Shown piece after piece: positions 34,405-37,929 of a DNA stretch of 37,929 nucleotides; position 1 is the first letter of the stretch, and each line of letters opens with the position of its first letter. This DNA comes from a bacterium (GTDB lineage Bacteria; Auribacterota; JABMQX01), in assembly GCA_030691545.1 (NCBI GenBank), contig JAUYEE010000331.1, forward strand, positions 1-37,929, read 5' to 3'. The position numbers and the translations under genes were made by a program. Below the pieces are notes generated by a model. That model made no database searches, was not told where the DNA came from, and saw only the letters and a list, made by a program, of their open reading frames with translations.

Positions 34405-35340
34405 ATGGCAGCGAGATTCACCAGGAGAACATTCATTCGCATCGCGGGCGGCGCCGGAGCCGCGTTTTACACCTTCGGGATTATCGGCTGCGGAAGGAGG
34501 CCCAGGCAAATACATCCTCGTGTTCTGCGCCAGAACTCTCTGAACGACAGCCTCGTCGTTGGACAGGGCGATGACATTCGGTCCGTCGTCCGTTCCGCCG
34601 TGGACAAACTCGGCGGGATTTCCGCTCTCGTTCGTAAAGGAGACGTTGTCACGGTCAAACCCAATATCGGCTGGACGACTCCTCCGGAGCTCGGCGGCTG
34701 TACGAATCCCCAACTCGTGTCGGCTGTTGTCGAACTGTGCTATGAAGCGGGTGCGGGCAAGGTCAAAGTCTTTGACAGGGGCTGCCGCGATGACCGCATC
34801 AGCTACGAGAGAAGCGGCATCGCCGCCGCCGCTAAGAGGGCTGGGGCGGAGGTCTCTTTCGTTGACAACAGGCTTTACCGCGAGGTGCCGATAGAGCAAG
34901 GCAAGAAGCTGAAAAGCTGGCCCATTTACGAGGATGCCGTCAAGGCAGATGTTCTCATCAACCTACCCGTCGCAAAGGTTCACAATGCCACTGGCCTGAC
35001 CCTCTCCCTCAAGAACCTCATGGGCACCGCCGGCGGCGACCGCGGCACGTGGCATCAATCCCTCCACCAGAAAATCGCCGATTACTACACCGTTCTCCCG
35101 TGCGACCTCGGCATTCTCGATGCCTATCGAGTCATGGTCACCAACGGACCCGCAGGCGGAAGTCCCAACGACGTCCGCCTCAAGAAAACCATCGTCGCCT
35201 GTCGCGACCTCGTCGCTCTCGACGCTTTTGCCGCGAAGGAGTTTTTCAACAGAACGCCCGACGAAATTCGCCACGTCAAGTACGCCCACGAACACGGCAC
35301 GGGAAACATGGATTTCTCCGCCCGCGTGGTTCGTCTCTGA
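34405..35340 (+). CDS. Tat-exported DUF362 protein
   Basis: The start is ATG 34405, with CAGGAG upstream, and the product is 311 residues. The leader FTRRTFIRIAGGAGAAFYTF has the twin-arginine motif and is followed by IIGCG, so it could also be lipid-modified. DUF362 landmarks are VTVKPNIGWTTPPELGGCTN, AGAGKVKVFDRGC, INLPVAKVHNATGLTLSLKN and LMGTAGGDRG, ending in DLVALDAFAAKEFF. DUF362 proteins are often fused to or paired with ferredoxin domains, but no 4Fe-4S motif is seen here. Tat export usually implies folding before transport. Biochemical function is unknown. Confidence 0.86.
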   Translation: MAARFTRRTFIRIAGGAGAAFYTFGIIGCGRRPRQIHPRVLRQNSLNDSLVVGQGDDIRSVVRSAVDKLGGISALVRKGDVVTVKPNIGWTTPPELGGCTNPQLVSAVVELCYEAGAGKVKVFDRGCRDDRISYERSGIAAAAKRAGAEVSFVDNRLYREVPIEQGKKLKSWPIYEDAVKADVLINLPVAKVHNATGLTLSLKNLMGTAGGDRGTWHQSLHQKIADYYTVLPCDLGILDAYRVMVTNGPAGGSPNDVRLKKTIVACRDLVALDAFAAKEFFNRTPDEIRHVKYAHEHGTGNMDFSARVVRL

Positions 35341-35867
35341 GCGTCACCCTCGAAGCGACAGTAAGCCGCCCAAGACCGTCCTGTTTGCGTTGTAAGGTCT
35401 TTTTTCCCAACGCGGGGTCGTCTTCATGGCTGCTGTGAGAACGCCCCGGGGCCCGAGCGTGGCCTTCGTTTCCCCTAAGCGTCCGGTGAACACATTTGGA
35501 GTCTGGGACGCATGGAAGGACGGGAGGGATTAGGCGGGCAGGTCCTGGGCGGCGTTTTGAGCGGCTTTCCAGTTGTCCGGCAGCCCCGCACCAGGCAGGG
35601 CTGGAGCCGTTTGCCTGCCCGCCTGCCCTCGCCCACGGTGACCAGAGAGTGGATGGGCCTGCCAGAGGCGAGCTGGAGGACCTGGGGGGAGGCGAATGGG
35701 GCGGCTCAGTCACCTTTGCGCCTTCACGCGAGGCTTCCCCTCTCCGTCTTCTCTCGCCAAGGCGATAAGCGCGCCAAGCGTATTCTCCATTTGATTCTCA
35801 GCGCTCTCTGTACCTTCGCGTCTTTGCGAGAAAGGTCTCCTCCTATCCGCGGGCAAGCAGACGGCGC
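35341..35867. other. Gene-free stretch of 527 bases
   Basis: I see no supported gene. Overlapping open frames at about 35496-35871 on both strands have no ribosome-binding site or motif. The right part (35745-35833) is a dispersed repeat. I looked for the missing N-terminal half of the downstream integrase (Arg box region) in all frames and found nothing recognisable. Confidence 0.6.
35745..35833. repeat. Dispersed repeat of the CTCGCCAAGGCG / CTTTGCGAGAA type
   Basis: The ends CTCTCGCCAAGGCGATAAGC and CGCGTCTTTGCGAGAA form an imperfect inverted pair (TCTCGCCAAGGCG against CGTCTTTGCGAGA). The middle has GCGCTCTCTGTACCTTCGCG. Elements of this type recur in several uncultured bacterial lineages. 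Confidence 0.6.
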
Positions 35868-35895
35868 TTGACACGGCTCCGGAGCTCGGCATAAT
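35868..35895 (+). promoter_or_regulatory. Strong sigma-70-type promoter before the integrase remnant
   Basis: A perfect TTGACA (35868-35873) is followed after 16 bases by CATAAT (35890-35895, five of six). Transcription would begin near 35902, about 12 bases before the ATG at 35914. Read-through would cover the integrase remnant and possibly the cassette genes behind it. Confidence 0.6.
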
Positions 35896-35913
35896 AATAG
35901 GCCCATAGGAACG

Positions 35914-36402
35914 ATGTACGCATTTCCGAGGAAACAGTCCACGGTCTTTGGGGGGTTAGCAATGCCCGAACCAACAGCGCCGTTGGTCGTCGTTTTCAGA
36001 GATGAGACGCGCCTATCGTCCGCACCGACAGCGCGCGCCCTCCCTTTTTCTCATGCCGTCGGCCAGAAACCGAAAGTCCTCCATGCCCCCGAGATGACCC
36101 TTCAACCCGCCGTGAAAGTACCCGTCCGCAAGGCCGGTATCACCAAGCACGTCGGCTGCCACACATTCCGCCATTCCTTTGCGACCCACCTGCTCGAAGG
36201 CGCATACGACATTCGAACGGTACAGGAACTCATGGGGCACCGGGAGGTAAAGACAACGATGGTCTACACCAATGTCCTCAACGGTGGCCCGTCCGGGGTT
36301 CGTATGCCCGGCGATGCGCTCCGACATCATTGCGGGTCAATACACCAATGGTTACGGTTGATGCGAGACGTGTTTCGCAGGCCTATTATCCCGCACTTGT
36401 AG
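35914..36402 (+). pseudogene. C-terminal remnant of an IntI-type integron integrase
   Basis: The frame encodes 162 residues; the middle is the C-terminal catalytic part of a tyrosine recombinase. [40 protein letters not shown] and [12 protein letters not shown] match integron integrases closely, with the box II His-x-x-Arg, a second His in MGH, and the nucleophile Tyr in [24 protein letters not shown] fits the end of the IntI-specific insertion. The N-terminal core-binding domain and the first catalytic Arg are absent, so it cannot be an active recombinase. The first ~65 residues and the last ~30 are not integrase-like. It points the same way as the following cassette-like genes. Confidence 0.8.
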
Positions 36403-36415
36403 TTGTGTTTGGGGT

Positions 36416-36422
36416 GTTATAC
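36416..36422 (+). other. Possible integron recombination point (GTTATAC)
   Basis: GTTATAC has one mismatch to GTTRRRY. It lies just after the integrase remnant and just before the AT-rich gene. If it is the attI or attC crossover, the first cassette would run from here to the attC at 37177-37251. No hairpin is visible around it, which would suit attI. Weak on its own. Confidence 0.3.
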
Positions 36423-36465
36423 GGGTCAACTTGAACAATGTTGCACAAAAACCAAGGAGATAAAT

Positions 36466-37170
36466 ATGTTTGAAACATTACTCTCAAAGACTTTCGCAAT
36501 ATTATCGCTTCAATTTCTTATAACATGGGCAACAACTGTATATACCATACGTTGGTTTAGAGAATTGTACCGCCAAGGAAAATTGGGAATTACCGCCACA
36601 AAAAGCGAAACTGGTCAGCTTGATCTACATCTTGATTTTGCGGTCATAAAACCTTGTTTCTGGTTATTATTAACAATCGACATAATAGTTTTCCTCTTTT
36701 TGTTATTTGTTGGAACAAATAACTTATCAATCGGCCTTCCTTTGTTTACTGTATGGTCCGTTCTAACCGGTATAGCGCTGGCCTTATCTTTACTGTCAGT
36801 TGATGAAAATTTGGGCGGAAAGGTTTTAGCCATTACTTCCTGCATTACTGCCGGTGCAGCAGTAATCGGGATGTATTCTGGAATGAACTCTGCTTTCCTT
36901 GGGCCAATTCTCTTTTGGGCACTACTAATTTTAATTATAGGCAACATTGTGAGGTTGATAATTTCTATTCCCAGGGCAGGGCAACGCGTAATGGCATTTT
37001 TCGGATGTACTATTTTCATCGGATATCTTTTATTTGACTTTAATCGATTGAGCGAGGCCGCGAAAGACGAAACATACAACACGTGGCCAGTGGCAATGGA
37101 TTTTGCCATTGAAGTTTATCTGGATGTGATAAATTTGTTTTTGGAATTGCTTGATTTGTTAAGTGATTAA
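36466..37170 (+). CDS. Bax inhibitor-1-like multi-pass membrane protein on a cassette
   Basis: The start is ATG 36466, with AAGGAG seven bases upstream. The product is 234 residues with about six to seven hydrophobic segments. The end, LLFDFNRLSEAAKDE and then EVYLDVINLFLELLDLL, matches the last two helices of the Bax inhibitor-1 (TMBIM) family, which usually reads YDTQ and LYLDIINLFLxLL. The two Asp residues that act as the pH-sensing pair in BsYetJ are kept. The N-terminal ~70 residues, with a charged cytoplasm-like segment, differ from the family norm. The gene is far more AT-rich than its neighbours, in line with recent acquisition. Family members leak calcium or protons, or affect membrane protein turnover. 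The family assignment rests on the C-terminal part. Confidence 0.62.
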   Translation: MFETLLSKTFAILSLQFLITWATTVYTIRWFRELYRQGKLGITATKSETGQLDLHLDFAVIKPCFWLLLTIDIIVFLFLLFVGTNNLSIGLPLFTVWSVLTGIALALSLLSVDENLGGKVLAITSCITAGAAVIGMYSGMNSAFLGPILFWALLILIIGNIVRLIISIPRAGQRVMAFFGCTIFIGYLLFDFNRLSEAAKDETYNTWPVAMDFAIEVYLDVINLFLELLDLLSD

Positions 37171-37176
37171 AGGAAC

Positions 37177-37251
37177 GTCTAACAAATCAATCCACCTGAC
37201 TGTTTCCCACCGTTTCGCTTTGGGACAAAGCAGGTGACCTTAATGTTCGGC
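37177..37251 (+). other. Integron attC recombination site
   Basis: R'' is GTCTAAC (37177-37183) and R' is GTTCGGC (37245-37251), 75 bases in all. Inside, CACCTG pairs perfectly with CAGGTG. Further in, TCCCA pairs with TGGGA around the loop CCGTTTCGCTT. AACAAATCAATC after R'' and GACCTTAAT before R' give the imperfect outer stem typical of attC. It starts six bases after the stop of the AT-rich gene, where a cassette should end. R' has one mismatch to GTTRRRY. Confidence 0.7.
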
Positions 37252-37266
37252 GATAGCAAAGACATA

Positions 37267-37525
37267 ATGTCCGACGGATAAATGTCTTCCTCCGGATCGC
37301 AATCTCTATGTATTACAAGGAATATGCGCCACCTCATTTCACGCTGAGTACGGCGAGTTCGAGGTGACCGTTGAGATCGAATCAGGAATCGTTTCTGGTC
37401 GTTTCCCAAGAAGGGCATTGAATCTTGTTCTTGAGTGGACCGCGTTACACAGGGAAGAATTGTTAGCGAATTGGGAACTTGCGTCAAAGAGGTTGCCCCT
37501 CAACCAAATCGAACCATTGGAGTAA
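37267..37525 (+). pseudogene. Frameshifted DUF4160 gene
   Basis: Reading across frames gives MPTINVFLRIAISMYYKE, then YAPPHFHAEYGEFEVTVEI, PRRALNLVLEWTALHREELL and LPLNQIEPLE, which is a near-complete DUF4160 protein of about 85 residues. Three single-base changes break it: an extra T after the ATG at 37267, an extra G near 37277, and a missing C near 37340 (CATTTCACG in place of CATTTCCACG). It ends with TAA at 37523-37525, five bases before the next ATG. DUF4160 proteins are often paired with DUF2442 proteins. It may be a decayed gene, or the assembly may have indel errors. Confidence 0.75.
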
Positions 37526-37529
37526 ATCC

Positions 37530-37802
37530 ATGATTCCTCATGTAGTGGAAGCCGAATACATCAGCGGTTACAAAATATGGTTAAGATTTGATGATGGTCT
37601 TTCGGGCGAGCTCGATCTGTCCGGTGAGCTCGACGGTCCAATTTTCGAGCCATTAAAAGACCTATCGTACTTTCGTAGATTTTCTGTTCGCTATAATACT
37701 ATTTCATGGGACAACGGTGCCGATTTTGCCCCTGAGTTTTTGTGGGAAAAACCCGCCCAACAACAGGCTTCAACAGACTCGCAAAAAACCGCCCGTCGTT
37801 GA
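37530..37802 (+). CDS. DUF2442 protein
   Basis: The start is ATG 37530, with GGAG seven bases upstream (within the end of the DUF4160 remnant). The product is 90 residues. The sequence VVEAEYISGYKIWLRFDDGL, LDLSGEL, FEPLKDLSYFRRFSV and ISWDNGADFAPEFLW follows the DUF2442 pattern (strand, FxDG, DL, LxDxxxF, WxxGADxxPExL). Proteins of this family commonly lie next to DUF4160 and the pair is suspected to be a toxin-antitoxin-type module, which is not proven. The last ~15 residues (QQQASTDSQKTARR) are extra and look unconserved. It is GC-poorer than the main genes. Confidence 0.8.
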   Translation: MIPHVVEAEYISGYKIWLRFDDGLSGELDLSGELDGPIFEPLKDLSYFRRFSVRYNTISWDNGADFAPEFLWEKPAQQQASTDSQKTARR

Positions 37803-37929
37803 GCGCTAACGTCAGCGCATTCATTCGGTGCTCAGCCAGGATCTTCCGTCGCGTGCAAGAAGATGTTCGGCGTATCCGTCCGGTAGACACAGGGGGACCT
37901 TGGCATAGATGTTGACGGTGGGGAATCAG

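Noticed and set aside
35496..35871. Overlapping plus-strand frames of 90 and 119 codons
   Set aside because: Low-complexity GC-rich sequence and part of a dispersed repeat; no ribosome-binding site.
37179..37487. Minus-strand open frame of 102 codons
   Set aside because: It is the shadow of the attC site and the frameshifted DUF4160 gene, with no motif and no ribosome-binding site.
37803..37871. A second attC-like site: GCTAAC near 37805 and GTTCGGC at 37865-37871
   Set aside because: The spacing is right and GTTCGGC equals the R' of the first attC, but I find no complementary inner arms. Only the short GCGCT/AGCGC hairpin is present.

Overview
This is a GC-rich bacterial window without rRNA, tRNA or CRISPR. 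Exported and secreted proteins dominate (signal peptides, twin-arginine leaders, one lipoprotein). The large numbers of short interspersed palindromic repeats, the Gfo/Idh/MocA oxidoreductase with a Tat leader, the GH38-like hydrolase, and the DUF362 and DUF4432 proteins suggest an uncultured Planctomycetota-like or other PVC-adjacent or candidate-phylum lineage. That placement is an inference from gene content, not a proven taxonomy.

Region 1 (1-16.6 kb, + strand) is a tandem run of six complete secreted proteins plus the tail of a seventh. Five carry one to six copies of the same unrecognised ~230-residue module, which usually opens with a VPRTEEAxKLA motif. The modules are combined with other parts: a C-terminal rubredoxin, about 17 WG repeats, an acidic coiled coil, or an unknown C-terminal domain. 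Right after their signal peptides several carry a short acidic tag of the LFEDDEP type. The last protein of the run is a 23-repeat beta-propeller protein that lacks the module but carries the tag six times. This looks like one shuffled, co-evolving extracytoplasmic system and is the most novel part of the window.

Region 2 (16.7-23.8 kb) holds carbohydrate-related genes: a GH38-like hydrolase, a Tat-exported Gfo/Idh/MocA oxidoreductase, a small Cys/His protein, and on the - strand an exported six-hairpin glycosidase-like protein.

Region 3 (24.0-29.2 kb, all - strand) holds, in transcription order, a DUF4432 sugar-epimerase-like protein, an exported HExxH metallopeptidase, a lytic-transglycosylase-like protein that lacks the catalytic Glu, and the conserved TsaC/YwlC - YwlE-like phosphatase - RpiB cluster, in which the last two genes overlap by four bases.

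Region 4 (29.4-35.3 kb, + strand) starts at a recognisable sigma-70-type promoter. It holds a large exported protein of unknown function, an AraD-like epimerase/aldolase, a DUF6599-like lipoprotein and a Tat-exported DUF362 protein. Its intergenic spaces are packed with several families of dispersed palindromic repeats. Some copies lie inside coding sequences, and one supplies a stop codon.

Region 5 (35.9-37.9 kb) looks like the edge of a degenerate chromosomal integron. It has the C-terminal half of an IntI-type integrase in the same direction as the following genes (the reverse-integron layout), an AT-rich cassette with a Bax-inhibitor-1-like membrane protein that ends in a convincing attC site, and a DUF4160 (frameshifted) - DUF2442 pair.
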